Source: DDH964 sp963806685 (GTDB taxonomy: Bacteria > Desulfobacterota > Desulfuromonadia > Desulfuromonadales > DDH964). From it: a DNA stretch of 64,000 nt. Below, piece by piece: positions 53,153 to 62,217 of the stretch (the first letter of the stretch is position 1; each line of letters starts with the position of its first letter). The DNA is taken from positions 5,009 to 69,008 of the forward strand of contig CAWDZB010000002.1 in assembly GCA_963806685.1 (NCBI GenBank), given 5' to 3'. The translations under genes and the position numbers were made by a program. The notes under the pieces are model-generated. The model saw only the letters and a list, made by a program, of their open reading frames with translations. It ran no database searches and had not been told where the DNA came from.

Positions 53153-54244
53153 CTACAACAAGGCGTCGATGGCGGCGAAGTTGAGTTCGGCCTCGGCAAG
53201 GCGTTCGATCAGCTCGATCTTCTCGGTATCCTCGGCGGTGATCTTAGAGACGTCGTCCTTGATGATGGTAAAGACGGCGGCGTTGGTGATCCCGGTGCGG
53301 ATGAAGGGAACCCGGCTGTCGTCGAGAATCTTCTGAGTGATCTTCGACACCGGCTGCAGGCCGGGGATGACCAGGCCCGCGATCTTGGCGTAGTACTCGG
53401 GGAGATGGTAGAGAGAGGAGAGGGTCACCAGCAGTTCGTCGCGCGTGCTGTTGACCAGCAGCAGCGAGGAGGTGTCGAGAAGGTCGATGACCCGCTGCGA
53501 CGCGGCGGTGGCGAGCTGGACGTGGTGAATGATCCGGCTGGCCTCCCCTTCCTCGCCGTTCAGCGGCTGGTCGAGGATTTTGGCGATGCGGCCAAGGGTC
53601 GGGTTGGCGAGAATCGGTGAATAGTTGAAACCACCGGCAACCGGGAATTCGGCATTGGCAAAGGCCTGGTGCAGATAGTGGAGACACGCATTCCGCTTCT
53701 CCGGGATAATCTTGTTGGCCAGCACCAGCCGGACCGGCACCCCCTGCTGACGGAACAGGGCGAGATTGAGACTCACCGAATCGACCGCGTTGCCGACCCC
53801 GCCGCCGCAGATGATCATCACCGGAGCACCGAGAAGCTGGGCGATGCGGGCGTTGGAAAGGCCGATCACCGAGCCGACGCCACTGTGGCCGGAACCCTCG
53901 ATGACCAGGAAATCGTACTTCGCATCGAGGATGCGGCCGGCCTCGAGAATGCGTTCCTCGAGCTCCTGACGGGGAATTTCGCCGTCGAGAACTTTTTTCG
54001 TCGTCCCGGGGTGGAGAACCACCGGCGACATCAGGGCGATATCCTCCTGCAGACCGAAGACATCGGCCATCACCGCGGCATCCTTGTCGACCATCAGGTC
54101 GCCGTAGGCAATCGGCTTGGGCCCCAACGGCTTGATGAAGCCGACCCGTGAATATTTTTTGCGTGCCAGGTGAACCAACGACAGGCTGGTGGTGGTCTTG
54201 CCGCAGTTCTGGCCGGTGGCGGCAATGAAAACCTTGCGTGCCAT
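53153..54244 (-). CDS. BioD/CobB-type P-loop protein with DRTGG-like C-terminal domain
   Basis: The 363-residue protein has an N-terminal P-loop ATG-QNCGKTTTS and VGFIKPLGPKP like dethiobiotin/cobyrinate synthetases (about 1-215), and VIEGSGHSGVGSVIGLSNARIAQ. The C-terminal half (about 215-350) resembles the DRTGG domain of phosphotransacetylase N-termini. The role is probably regulatory. It lies 55 bases upstream of the AIM24-like gene in the same orientation. Confidence 0.8.
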   Translation of the reverse strand: MARKVFIAATGQNCGKTTTSLSLVHLARKKYSRVGFIKPLGPKPIAYGDLMVDKDAAVMADVFGLQEDIALMSPVVLHPGTTKKVLDGEIPRQELEERILEAGRILDAKYDFLVIEGSGHSGVGSVIGLSNARIAQLLGAPVMIICGGGVGNAVDSVSLNLALFRQQGVPVRLVLANKIIPEKRNACLHYLHQAFANAEFPVAGGFNYSPILANPTLGRIAKILDQPLNGEEGEASRIIHHVQLATAASQRVIDLLDTSSLLLVNSTRDELLVTLSSLYHLPEYYAKIAGLVIPGLQPVSKITQKILDDSRVPFIRTGITNAAVFTIIKDDVSKITAEDTEKIELIERLAEAELNFAAIDALL

Positions 54245-54364
54245 GCTTCCCCTCTTCGTTGAGCGACCCATTTTCCGGCGGCAACGCCGCCGCTTTCCGT
54301 TCACCATCGCACAAACTGATTGGCGGCAGCAACGGGAAAATACCGTAAACACTTGACCTGGTTA

Positions 54365-54562
54365 TTTTTTTCCCCACCGGCAGGGTCACGGTGTGGATCA
54401 CCACGGGGCCGTGGCAAAGGCTGCCGGCGACCACAAAGGGGTGTCGGATGGCGTGAGGACAAGGGATCCGCCTGATGGCATAAAAGGACATTCCCCCGGG
54501 GTAGAGCAGTCCGCCGACCAGCGGCAGCACCCAGGCCAACGTGAGGGTGTTCCCGACGGCTT
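54365..54562 (-). pseudogene. Hemolysin III (YqfA/TrhA-type) C-terminal remnant
   Basis: One reverse frame reads VLPLVGGLLYPGGMSFYAIRR, IPCPHAIRHPFVVAGSLCH and GPVVIHTV, which corresponds to the C-terminal GGLLYTxGxxFYxxxRxPxxHAIWHxFVxAGSxCH region of hemolysin III proteins. Several conserved residues are changed (for example Trp to Arg in HAIRH), no start or N-terminal part exists, and the frame runs on into unrelated sequence. Confidence 0.65.
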
Positions 54563-54646
54563 CGCGGGCAAGCGGTCCTGATCGAGTGAGGGGTTCACTC
54601 TATCACCCCCCACTGACCCACCTGACGCCGGCCGGCAACGGACCGA

Positions 54647-54672
54647 TAAAAAAAGACGCCCACCGGGCGTCT
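54647..54672 (-). terminator. Terminator of the hsp20 gene
   Basis: AGACGCCC-ACC-GGGCGTCT stem, preceded on the plus strand by seven A (a T-tract in the minus-strand transcript). Confidence 0.88.
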
Positions 54673-54748
54673 CGAAATGTTCCTTACTCTGGCGGCCGGC
54701 AGCGGCCTCCTGCCGCCCAGGGCGGCAGGGCTTTAATGAGTCGTACCC

Positions 54749-55228
54749 CTAGTGGATGTTCTTGGAGCCCAGCTTGCCGGCACCCCCTTCGACGAGCACC
54801 TTGCGGCCACCGGTGAGTTTCTTCGTCATCGGCATGGTGATCATCAGGATGCCGTTGTCATACTTGGCCTGGACCTTGTCACTGTCGACCCCGTCCGGCA
54901 GGGTCAGGCGCCGCAGGAAGGACCCGTATTGCGATTCCCGAAGCAGGAAGTCCTCTTCCTTCCTCTCCTTGCTCATTTTGCGCTCGCCGCGCAGGGTAAG
55001 GATGTTGCCCTCGATATTGACATCGAGGTCCTCACGATTCAGGCCAGGGAGTTCGGCCTCGACATGGTAGACGTTGTCCTTCACGAAGGCATTGAGCTTC
55101 GGGGACATCAGCAGCGTCGCTTCACTCTCGGTTTCCTCGAGCGAGCCAAAGGTCCTGCGGAACAATGAATCGATTTCCCTGTGCAGAGTACTCAGGTCGC
55201 GGAAAGGATCCCAACGGATCGGCAACAT
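54749..55228 (-). CDS. Small heat-shock protein (Hsp20 family)
   Basis: The 159-residue protein starts MLPIRWDPFRDLSTLHREID. It has the alpha-crystallin domain (about 45-135: VYHVEAELPGLNREDLDVNIEGNILTL, then RRLTLPDGVDSDKVQAKYDNGILMITMP) and a C-terminal tail. It is an ATP-independent holdase. The ATG seven bases after AGGAGGT is chosen, because the GTG upstream lies in the ribosome-binding site. Confidence 0.95.
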   Translation of the reverse strand: MLPIRWDPFRDLSTLHREIDSLFRRTFGSLEETESEATLLMSPKLNAFVKDNVYHVEAELPGLNREDLDVNIEGNILTLRGERKMSKERKEEDFLLRESQYGSFLRRLTLPDGVDSDKVQAKYDNGILMITMPMTKKLTGGRKVLVEGGAGKLGSKNIH

Positions 55229-55292
55229 AAACGTCACCTCCTTTGCTGTGTGGTCCGCCCCGGTTGCCAGAGAACATGTTGTTTCTACGTTT

Positions 55293-55321
55293 ATTTTTAA
55301 ACTTCAACAGCAGCTTGTCAA
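55293..55321 (-). promoter_or_regulatory. Candidate promoter of the hsp20 gene
   Basis: On the minus strand TTGACA (55316-55321) is followed after 16-17 bases by an AT-rich TAAAAA/AAAAAT (55293-55299). A heat-shock (sigma32-type) promoter is not clearly visible. Confidence 0.45.
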
Positions 55322-55339
55322 GTCGCCCGGCGGGGATTT

Positions 55340-55861
55340 TCAGGCCCTTCCTTCGGCCCTTTCCCCGGCCATCCCAGAGAGTCTTGCCAGGGGCCGGATG
55401 CGGCCGAGCTCGGCCCAGCTCTCGGGTCCGAGGGTCTTTCCCGGCAGGTGGATTGCTACCACTTCGGCACTGATCACCACCGCTCCGGGGTAGGCCGCCA
55501 GGGTACCGTTGCGGCATTCGAACTGCAGCGGGCAGCCGCCCACCAGCGGTGCCCCGGCCGCGGTGCCAAGGGCAATGGCAAGGCCGGCCCCGGCCAGCAC
55601 CTCGTTGCCGGCCCCAACGAGCAGGGCGGGCAGCCAGGGAGGAACCAGCAGATTGTCCGGGGGGAGGCTGACCCCGAACAGCGCCAGCGTCTCAGTATCG
55701 AGACCGGCGGCGGCACGCGAACCGAAGCTGACGGTAAGGAACGGCCGAGGGGAGCAGACCAGGCCGAGCCATTCGCTGCTCCAGACCTGGACCCCGCCGT
55801 CCCGACCGGTCAGGGCCACCAACGGTGAGGACAGCGGCGATGCTGTTTTCACAGGATCCAT
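55340..55861 (-). CDS. Flavin reductase-like domain protein
   Basis: The 173-residue product reads SPLVALTGRDGG, WSSEWLGLVCSPRPFLTVSFG and CPLQFECRNGTLAAYPGAVVISAEVVAIHL, the pattern of the split-barrel FMN-binding flavin reductase family (short of several usual loops). The start is unsettled: ATG at 55861, or a TTG at 55876 preceded by AAAGGAG. The role is unknown. Confidence 0.6.
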   Translation of the reverse strand: MDPVKTASPLSSPLVALTGRDGGVQVWSSEWLGLVCSPRPFLTVSFGSRAAAGLDTETLALFGVSLPPDNLLVPPWLPALLVGAGNEVLAGAGLAIALGTAAGAPLVGGCPLQFECRNGTLAAYPGAVVISAEVVAIHLPGKTLGPESWAELGRIRPLARLSGMAGERAEGRA

Positions 55862-56036
55862 GAATGCCTCGGTCAAATCCTCAACTCCTTTCGCCAACCC
55901 CGCAAAAGCTTTTCTGGACATTAAACCAGCCCGTAACTGGAGTGCAAGGGGAACCTGCCGGCTCAGGCCTAAAATTCTTGACAGAGCGGGTCGGGTTCAT
56001 TGATGATGAAAGCCCACCACCTCGAAGGAGTCTCTC

Positions 56037-56504
56037 ATGAAACTATCCACGAAAAGCCGCTACGGTTTGCGGGCTTTGTTCGATATGGCCTATCACGCCG
56101 GCTCGCTCCCCGCCCAGATCAAGGACATTTCCCGACGCCAGGCGATCTCCCCCCGCTACCTGGAGCAGATTTTCCAGGACCTGAAAAAAGCCGGGTTGTT
56201 GAATAGCCGGCGGGGGCCCCAAGGGGGCTACAGTCTGGCACGGAAGGCCGCGGAGATCACCGTCAAGGACATCGTCCTCGCCGCGGAGGGCAAGGTGGTT
56301 CTCGTCGACTGCACCGAGAGCAAAGAAGGCTGTCTGCCCCGATGCGAATTCGACAACCATTGCGTAACCCAAAAAATCTGGCAGGAGGCCACGCGCCGGC
56401 TGCTTGACTACTTCGCCTCGGTCACCCTCGAAGACCTCTGCCGGGACGCCCGGGAAATGGGGATCGAAAAGGAGATCGACCATCGTTTCATGTACTATAT
56501 CTGA
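56037..56504 (+). CDS. Rrf2-family transcriptional regulator
   Basis: The 155-residue protein begins MKLSTKSRYGLRALFDMAYH and has the Rrf2 winged helix (PRYLEQIFQDLKKAGLLNSRRGPQGGYSL). A Cys cluster (DCTESKEGCLPRCEFDNHC) can bind an Fe-S cluster, as in IscR/NsrR/RsrR. It likely senses redox or iron-sulfur status. It is not next to isc genes; larE follows 78 bases later. Confidence 0.93.
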   Translation: MKLSTKSRYGLRALFDMAYHAGSLPAQIKDISRRQAISPRYLEQIFQDLKKAGLLNSRRGPQGGYSLARKAAEITVKDIVLAAEGKVVLVDCTESKEGCLPRCEFDNHCVTQKIWQEATRRLLDYFASVTLEDLCRDAREMGIEKEIDHRFMYYI

Positions 56505-56581
56505 GCAGTTATCGAAAATCGCGGTTGATGACCACTGCCGGATATTGTAGGCTGAAATGCAATGCGCAACGGAGCTGCCAA

Positions 56582-57391
56582 TTGCCCATTGATCGGAAGT
56601 TCATCCACCTGAAGGAGATTCTCGCCGCCATGGACTCGGCCGTGGTGGCATTTTCCGGGGGGGTCGACTCGACCTTCCTGCTGCGTGTTGCCCGCGACGT
56701 CCTCGGTCGGGACAAACTTCTTGCCCTGACCGCTACCTCCCCGACCTATCCGCAAAGCGAACTCGAAGAAAGCCAGGCACTGGCCGATTCCCTTGGGGTG
56801 CACCAGCTGCTGGTCGAAAGCAACGAACTGGAGATTCCCGGTTTTGCCGAAAACGACCGCCAGCGCTGCTATTACTGCAAGCGGGAACTGTTCAGCGTCT
56901 GCCGTTCCAAGGCCGCCGAACTCGGTTACCAGGAGATCCTCGACGGCTCCAATGTCGACGACCTGCATGACTACCGACCGGGGCGCCGGGCGGTGGAAGA
57001 GCTCAAGGTGCGTTCCCCGTTGCTCGAAGCCGGCCTCGGCAAAAACGAGATCCGCCAGTTGAGCCGCGGGCTCGGCCTGAGTACCTGGCACAAGCAACCC
57101 TTCGCCTGCCTCTCTTCGCGCTTCCCCTACGGCACCACGATCACTTCCGAACGGCTGGCCCAGGTCGATCGCTGCGAAACCTTCCTGCGTCAACACCAGT
57201 TTCGCAACTACCGCGTCCGCTATCACGGCGAGACCGCCCGTATCGAGGTGGCGGTGGAGGAGATTCCACGCCTGCTCGAATCCCGGCTGCGCGAGGAACT
57301 GGTCGGGGAATTCAAGGCCGCCGGCTTTACCTACGTCTCCCTCGATCTGGAGGGCTACCGCACCGGGAGCATGAACGAAATCGCCCCTTAA
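56582..57391 (+). CDS. larE: ATP-dependent sacrificial sulfur transferase LarE
   Basis: The 269-residue PP-loop protein has SGGVDSTFLL near residue 26, RCYYCKRELF near 100 and PFACLSSRFPYGTTIT near 178, with the cysteine that donates sulfur in LarE to make the nickel-pincer nucleotide. A TTG start at 56582 is preferred (GGAG seven bases upstream); other frame starts are farther upstream. larB/larC are not in the window. Confidence 0.9.
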   Translation: MPIDRKFIHLKEILAAMDSAVVAFSGGVDSTFLLRVARDVLGRDKLLALTATSPTYPQSELEESQALADSLGVHQLLVESNELEIPGFAENDRQRCYYCKRELFSVCRSKAAELGYQEILDGSNVDDLHDYRPGRRAVEELKVRSPLLEAGLGKNEIRQLSRGLGLSTWHKQPFACLSSRFPYGTTITSERLAQVDRCETFLRQHQFRNYRVRYHGETARIEVAVEEIPRLLESRLREELVGEFKAAGFTYVSLDLEGYRTGSMNEIAP

Positions 57392-57415
57392 CCACCCAAC
57401 CCCGCGGGAGGCTCC

Positions 57416-57841
57416 ATGCAACGCAACAGCGCCCTGCTTTCCGTCTGTTTCTGCGCCGGCCTGCTCGGCGGGCTGGCCAACGGTCTGGCACTCTGGCTGG
57501 CCGGTCGCTGGGGACTCACCGCCCTGGCAGGGGTCGATCTGGTGCCGCAGCTCAGCGCTGCCTGGCTCTACCCGCGGCTGGTCTGGGGCGGCCTTTGGGG
57601 ATTGCTCTTCTATTTCACCGTCGCCCGGCCGCGCTTCCGCCGTCACTGGGTTCGCAAGGGACTCTGGATCAGCCTGCTGCCGACCTTGGCCCAGCTCTTC
57701 GTGATCTTCCCCTACCACACCCCCTACGGGCCGATGGGCATCGGTCTCGGGGAGTTGACTGCACTATTCGTCCTGCTCGCCAATTTCGTCTGGGGCTTTT
57801 GCACCGGCCTCTTCACCCGTGTTCTCTGGGGCCGGGGGTGA
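57416..57841 (+). CDS. Small polytopic membrane protein
   Basis: The 141-residue protein has about four hydrophobic segments, with a conserved-looking YHTPYGPMGIGLGELTALFVLLANFVWG. The function is unknown. It follows larE by 24 bases and overlaps the thermonuclease-like gene by four bases (GTGA), so the three genes are one unit. Confidence 0.75.
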   Translation: MQRNSALLSVCFCAGLLGGLANGLALWLAGRWGLTALAGVDLVPQLSAAWLYPRLVWGGLWGLLFYFTVARPRFRRHWVRKGLWISLLPTLAQLFVIFPYHTPYGPMGIGLGELTALFVLLANFVWGFCTGLFTRVLWGRG

Positions 57842-58362
57842 TTCGCTCCCGCCTGCTCCTCCCAATCCTCGCCCTGCTGCTGGTCCTGCCGGGGGCGCTT
57901 GCCACCCTTGCCACGGAGACCGGCACTCCTTCTCTGCACGGTACGGTCAGCTGGATTTACGACGGCGATACCATCAAGGTTACCGGGGTCGGCAAGGTCC
58001 GGCTGCTCGGCATCGACGTCCCCGAACGGGAAGATTCGGAGCGTGACCGCTTCTACCAGCACCGGGGCATCCCACCACGTCGGCTGCGCGGTATCTCGAG
58101 GGCGGCCTTCACTTTCCTGGTCACCACCGTCAAGGGACGGCAGGTCACTCTGGAACTCGACCGGGAACCCCGCGATCGCTACGGTCGCCTTCTTGCCTAC
58201 ATCTACCTGCCGGACCGGACTCTGCTGAACCGCACCCTACTGGACAAAGGCTACGCCAGCGTCTTTCGCAAATACAACTTTCGCCTCAAGTCCGAATTCC
58301 TGGCCGCCGAGGAGCGGGCACGGAAAAGGGGCGTGGGGCTGTGGGAAAACCGCAGGCCATGA
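57838..58362 (+). CDS. Exported thermonuclease-like (SNase) protein
   Basis: The 174-residue precursor has a signal peptide (about 1-22) and an SNase domain with DGDTIKVTGVGKVRLLGIDVPE, DRYGRLLAYIYL and ERARKRGVGLWE, covering the catalytic Asp/Arg/Glu positions. It is a calcium-dependent nuclease of the envelope or periplasm. It uses a GTG start overlapping the preceding stop. Confidence 0.92.
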   Translation: MIRSRLLLPILALLLVLPGALATLATETGTPSLHGTVSWIYDGDTIKVTGVGKVRLLGIDVPEREDSERDRFYQHRGIPPRRLRGISRAAFTFLVTTVKGRQVTLELDREPRDRYGRLLAYIYLPDRTLLNRTLLDKGYASVFRKYNFRLKSEFLAAEERARKRGVGLWENRRP

Positions 58363-58527
58363 AAATTTCGCATTCTGCTGATCAATTCCTGGTTGTAATA
58401 CTGAGACCGGCTGAAAATTCAAAGCGGGGTTACCATAATATGATCAAGGAAGGGAGGTCGTGGCTGGGCCAACGGTTTCCCCAAGAGGGCATCAAAGGAG
58501 GAACCGGGGATTGCCGTGAGGAGCGGA

Positions 58528-58938
58528 TTATTTCAGATGGCAGACCCGACAGAGGGCACTACCGGTGTTATCGATGGCGAGAGGAACGTTATGCGGGTCA
58601 TCACCGTGGCAGGTGACACAGGTGATCTTCCCCTCGTAAAAAGCCAATTCCGAAGATAGGCTGCCTGGCGGGCGCAAATTCTTGTCTTTAGCCGCCAGCG
58701 CGGCATAGTCGGCGCTGACGATATGGCCTCCGCATCCCTTGTTCTTTTGCGAAATCAGACAGTACCTTACGTTCAAACCCTCGGAACCGTCATGACAGGA
58801 GATGCATCCGGCCGACACCGGATCGAGTTCCGAGGTGATTTGCTGAGGGTGCATGCCAACCATTCCCCCAACGGCATGAATGACGGTTCCCAGCAGAAAC
58901 AGGACAACCACCGAGATCAACAATCGCGAAGGGGGCAT
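58528..58938 (-). CDS. Exported triheme c-type cytochrome
   Basis: The 136-residue protein has an N-terminal membrane/signal segment (LLISVVVLFLLGTVIHAVG) and three heme-binding motifs: CISCH, CVTCH and CRVCH, with other His residues (CGGH, PHNVPL) able to serve as distal ligands. It should carry electrons in the periplasm or at the membrane. It is a single gene. Confidence 0.9.
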   Translation of the reverse strand: MPPSRLLISVVVLFLLGTVIHAVGGMVGMHPQQITSELDPVSAGCISCHDGSEGLNVRYCLISQKNKGCGGHIVSADYAALAAKDKNLRPPGSLSSELAFYEGKITCVTCHGDDPHNVPLAIDNTGSALCRVCHLK

Positions 58939-59198
58939 GTTTTTTGTCCTCTGCGAGGTGGCCTATGATAGTAATTAATCACCTTTTTTGGGATTGCCAA
59001 GCTGGAATAAAACGATTTTCACCGATCGTCGTCCGCCTGGGTCTTTCCTACCCGCGGCAGCTTTCGGGGAGCAAAAAAAATGCCTTGAGGTAAGAGTGAA
59101 AATGGTCTCGTCCTTGAGAGCATCCCATGGCCGCTATTTTGCTCCTGAAATCCGGGTATTTCCCCTCCACACACAAGGAAAGCTGAAAGGATTAGAGC

Positions 59199-59834
59199 AT
59201 GGACAAAGGCAACCTGCGCGACTTCGACAAGGTCGCCGCCACCTGGGACGAAAAACCCGAGCGCCGACTGTTGGCGGCGGCAGTTGCAGCAGGAATTGCA
59301 AAGGCCATGGCTCTGCGCAGCGACATGCACGCCCTGGAATATGGCAGCGGCACCGGCCTTGTCGGCCTGCAGCTGGCGGGAAAGGTTGGACAGCTGGTTG
59401 CCGTCGATACCTCAGCAGGAATGCTAGAGGAACTTCGGACCAAAGCCCAGACCCTTGGCCTGGACAATGTGACACCACTTCTAATTTCCCCGGATCGCTG
59501 GTCGCTACCGGCGGAAACCTATGACATGGTCTTCACCAGCATGGTCCTGCACCACATCGAAGACACCGAAGGGCTTTCCCGACACTTTCATCAGGTCCTG
59601 AAGCCGGGGGGCTCTCTGGCCATTGCCGACCTGGAACGGGAAGATGGCTCTTTTCACGATGATCCCACCGGTATCGCCCATCACGGCTTCTACCCGCAAC
59701 GGCTCTTGGCCCTGCTGAAAGGGCTCGGGTTTACCACCCTTCAGGCCCAAACCATCCACACCGTCCACAAGCAACGCGAAGGGGAGGAACAATCGTACCC
59801 GGTTTTTTTGATCACCGGGCTGAAGCCCCGCTGA
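59199..59834 (+). CDS. Class I SAM-dependent methyltransferase (UbiE/methyltransf_11 type)
   Basis: The 211-residue protein has motif I ALEYGSGTGLVGLQLA, VAVDTSAGML, YDMVFTSMVLHHI and a post-I region LKPGGSLAIADLE. The substrate is unknown. It is monocistronic. Confidence 0.9.
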   Translation: MDKGNLRDFDKVAATWDEKPERRLLAAAVAAGIAKAMALRSDMHALEYGSGTGLVGLQLAGKVGQLVAVDTSAGMLEELRTKAQTLGLDNVTPLLISPDRWSLPAETYDMVFTSMVLHHIEDTEGLSRHFHQVLKPGGSLAIADLEREDGSFHDDPTGIAHHGFYPQRLLALLKGLGFTTLQAQTIHTVHKQREGEEQSYPVFLITGLKPR

Positions 59835-60138
59835 CAGCAGCCGGCAGGGATAATCCATTCCGTATCGCACCCTGATCTTCTTCCAGGCCTCGTCGGGTCA
59901 TACTCATTTGAGCCACTCCACCTTGAAATGGCAAATGGCCCAACAGGAATATGAAGGGCCATTCTATTCAGGGGTGCATTTATTCGGCGAAGGAGTCGTT
60001 GGTGCGCGAAGACAAAGCGTCTCAGGATGAAGAGGGATGGTGGCTGCGGAATCGGAAGCTGTCGACACTGGAGGCGCTCTCTCAAGCTTTTTCAGCTGCG
60101 TACCTGCTCCTTCCCTCCCCCGTTATCCATCGTCAAAA
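59835..60138. other. Intergenic region
   Basis: About 300 bases between convergent genes (methyltransferase and hexaheme cytochrome). No gene, RNA or clear terminator was recognised. Confidence 0.55.
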
Positions 60139-61461
60139 CTAGTGTCTTGATATGTGGTAGTCAATCTGACTGTTGATGGCATTTTGGCTGTCCTTGGTGA
60201 GTTCCACGTCCTGAACCGCAGCAATAAAGGTAATCCACTGGGCCCTGGTGCGCTTGTCCTGGAGGATTTGGCCGCCCTTGCCCTGCTGCAGCGATCCGGC
60301 GGGATGACAGGTGGTGCAATTGCTCTCGTAAAGCTGCATAATTCTTTGCTGCCTCTGGAGATGTATCGAGACCAGGTTGTGAACGTCATTAATCCGCAGA
60401 CTCTTGGCGAATTCCTCGTTGGCCAGAGCAATCAAGCCATCCATCTGTTTGGTCGAACCCGATAGATACGCGTTCCCCGCAGTGAAGTTGTGGCAAAGTC
60501 CGCACTTTCCGTAGAAAAGCCGGGCCATGGTGAGTTCACGGCGATGGAAATACGCCGCCAGAAGATTCACCTTTTCGTCGGTAATCAACGCCGGTGCCTT
60601 CTGCTGCATCCGTTTTATCGTTTGCAACCATTGCTCTTCGGTCATGCTGCGACTGTTGATACGTTCGTCGCTATGGCATTTCGTACAGGTCTGTTGAAAG
60701 GTATCGATTTCTTTCTGTTGCCGGTTGACATGAAAGTCGACCAGTTCCCTAGCTTCGGCGTCGGTGATATCCCCTTTGCTGTAATCCTGCATCCGCTTGA
60801 TGGTTTTGGCCCAAACCTCCGGGTCCTTGATAACCGCCAGGGCCCTGCTGGGGCTGTGACAACGGGAGCATTTTTGCAGGAACAGCTTCATGCCCTTCTC
60901 CATGCCCGGCTGCTTTTTCAGGGCATCACTTACCGCATCGAGACTTGAATCAAGGTTGGTCTTTTGTGCCCAGGCATGATACCTGACGATAATCTCGACA
61001 TCCTTGTCTTCTATGGTATTGCCGGCCTTTTGCTGCATGCGCTTGATGATCCCCCGGGCCTGGTCAGGGGTCAGACTCTGTTCCAGAAAAACCTTGCCGG
61101 GATGGCATCGCTGGCACTTTTCCTCAAAGACGGCAGCTTCCTGCTGCTGGCGTTCAATATGGTACTTCACCAGAAGATCGATTTCCTTCTGACTGACGTC
61201 GGCGTGATGTTGGGTTTTCATTCTATTGATCGTCTCCCGCCAAAGTTCGGGGGAACGATATTTCTTCAGGGCGATCTCCCTGTCATGGCACTTTCCGCAT
61301 TTTTCCTTGAAGATTTCTGCTCCGGAAAGCGCAGGGATTTTTGCCCGCTGGCCGAATAACTGCTGACAACCAAACGATGCGCCCAGGACCAGCACGACCA
61401 GAAAGACCGGAAGGGTTGCCCGTAGAAAAATTGCCGCTGATGTTCCTTTAGCCGATTTCAT
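60139..61461 (-). CDS. Modular hexaheme c-type cytochrome lipoprotein
   Basis: The 440-residue precursor has a lipobox-like LGASFGC followed by six CxxCH motifs (CGKCH, CQRCH, CSRCH, CTKCH, CGLCH, CTTCH). The spacing is regular: about 70 residues per unit, with a recurring W/I-x-x-TIKRMQ segment and a following YH/FH. It looks built by tandem duplication of a one-heme module. An electron-transfer role at the membrane or outer surface is likely. The ATG at 61461 is chosen for the lipoprotein signal; a longer frame exists. Confidence 0.88.
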   Translation of the reverse strand: MKSAKGTSAAIFLRATLPVFLVVLVLGASFGCQQLFGQRAKIPALSGAEIFKEKCGKCHDREIALKKYRSPELWRETINRMKTQHHADVSQKEIDLLVKYHIERQQQEAAVFEEKCQRCHPGKVFLEQSLTPDQARGIIKRMQQKAGNTIEDKDVEIIVRYHAWAQKTNLDSSLDAVSDALKKQPGMEKGMKLFLQKCSRCHSPSRALAVIKDPEVWAKTIKRMQDYSKGDITDAEARELVDFHVNRQQKEIDTFQQTCTKCHSDERINSRSMTEEQWLQTIKRMQQKAPALITDEKVNLLAAYFHRRELTMARLFYGKCGLCHNFTAGNAYLSGSTKQMDGLIALANEEFAKSLRINDVHNLVSIHLQRQQRIMQLYESNCTTCHPAGSLQQGKGGQILQDKRTRAQWITFIAAVQDVELTKDSQNAINSQIDYHISRH

Positions 61462-61815
61462 GGAAAGGGTCCTTGAATGGTGTTTTCCCGAAATTGAAGC
61501 AGAAAGCAGCCCCGGAAGGACGTGCTTCAGGAATCGGCGCGCAGGCGGGATGATTATCCGGTTTCCGGCCGCCAAGTTGCATTACCCTTGGCGGAGCCCA
61601 GGGACAAAATATCGTGTCATTGTAGTCAATGCCGACTTTCAAGTCAAAAGCAGCTACATAGGGTCATATTACCCGATCGATTCGGAATTAAAGGCGCTTG
61701 AGTCCTGCCCCTCAAAACTCGCCCCGTAGCTCGCCCACCTTCCGGCAGGGATATAGTAAAAAGAGATGGAGGAAGTTATCGGCTCCCAATCAATCACCGG
61801 ATCAGGAAGCTGGCC
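61462..61815. other. Divergent intergenic region
   Basis: About 350 bases between the hexaheme cytochrome (minus) and the DUF6504-like gene (plus). It should contain both promoters; no clear motif or gene was found. Confidence 0.55.
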
Positions 61816-62148
61816 ATGCCCGAGCGTTTCATCTCCGAAGCCCTCGAACCAATCACCGCCGGCGCCGACACGGCGCGAATGGCGACCGGTGAACCGGGGC
61901 TGCCGGAGGCGTTTCGCTGGCGTGGCCGCCTCGTCGAGGTTCGACAGGTGCTGCGCAGTTGGCACGAATCCGGACGCTGCAGTCACGGCAGTCCCGAATT
62001 ATACCTTCGCCGGCACTGGTTCGAACTGGAAACCAACTGCGGGCGAATCAAGGTTTATTTCGAGCGCCAGCCGCATCGGGGGAAAAAGGGGCCCCGCTGG
62101 TGGCTCTATAGCATGATAGTGGAAATTGGCCCGCAGAAGATGGCGTGA
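61816..62148 (+). CDS. DUF6504-like small protein
   Basis: The 110-residue protein has FRWRGRLVEVRQVLRSWHESGR, LYLRRHWFELETNCGRIKVYFERQ and a C-terminal basic patch with Trp/Tyr. This matches the DUF6504 pattern of short alpha/beta proteins, sometimes found beside DNA repair genes, but here it stands alone. Confidence 0.7.
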   Translation: MPERFISEALEPITAGADTARMATGEPGLPEAFRWRGRLVEVRQVLRSWHESGRCSHGSPELYLRRHWFELETNCGRIKVYFERQPHRGKKGPRWWLYSMIVEIGPQKMA

Positions 62149-62217
62149 TCTCCCTCCGGACGGCCGATTGGAAATGAACTGCTCACCACTGGTAGAATGG
62201 AATCAGAGGTGTAGACG

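Larger units (their letters stand above)
54245..54748. other. Gene-poor region with a hemolysin III remnant and hairpins
   Basis: About 500 bases between the ATPase gene and the 3' end of hsp20. It holds a decayed hemolysin III fragment (54365-54562), a terminator for hsp20 (54647-54672) and a second GC-rich hairpin CCTGCCGCC/GGCGGCAGG (54709-54729). No intact gene. Confidence 0.65.
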
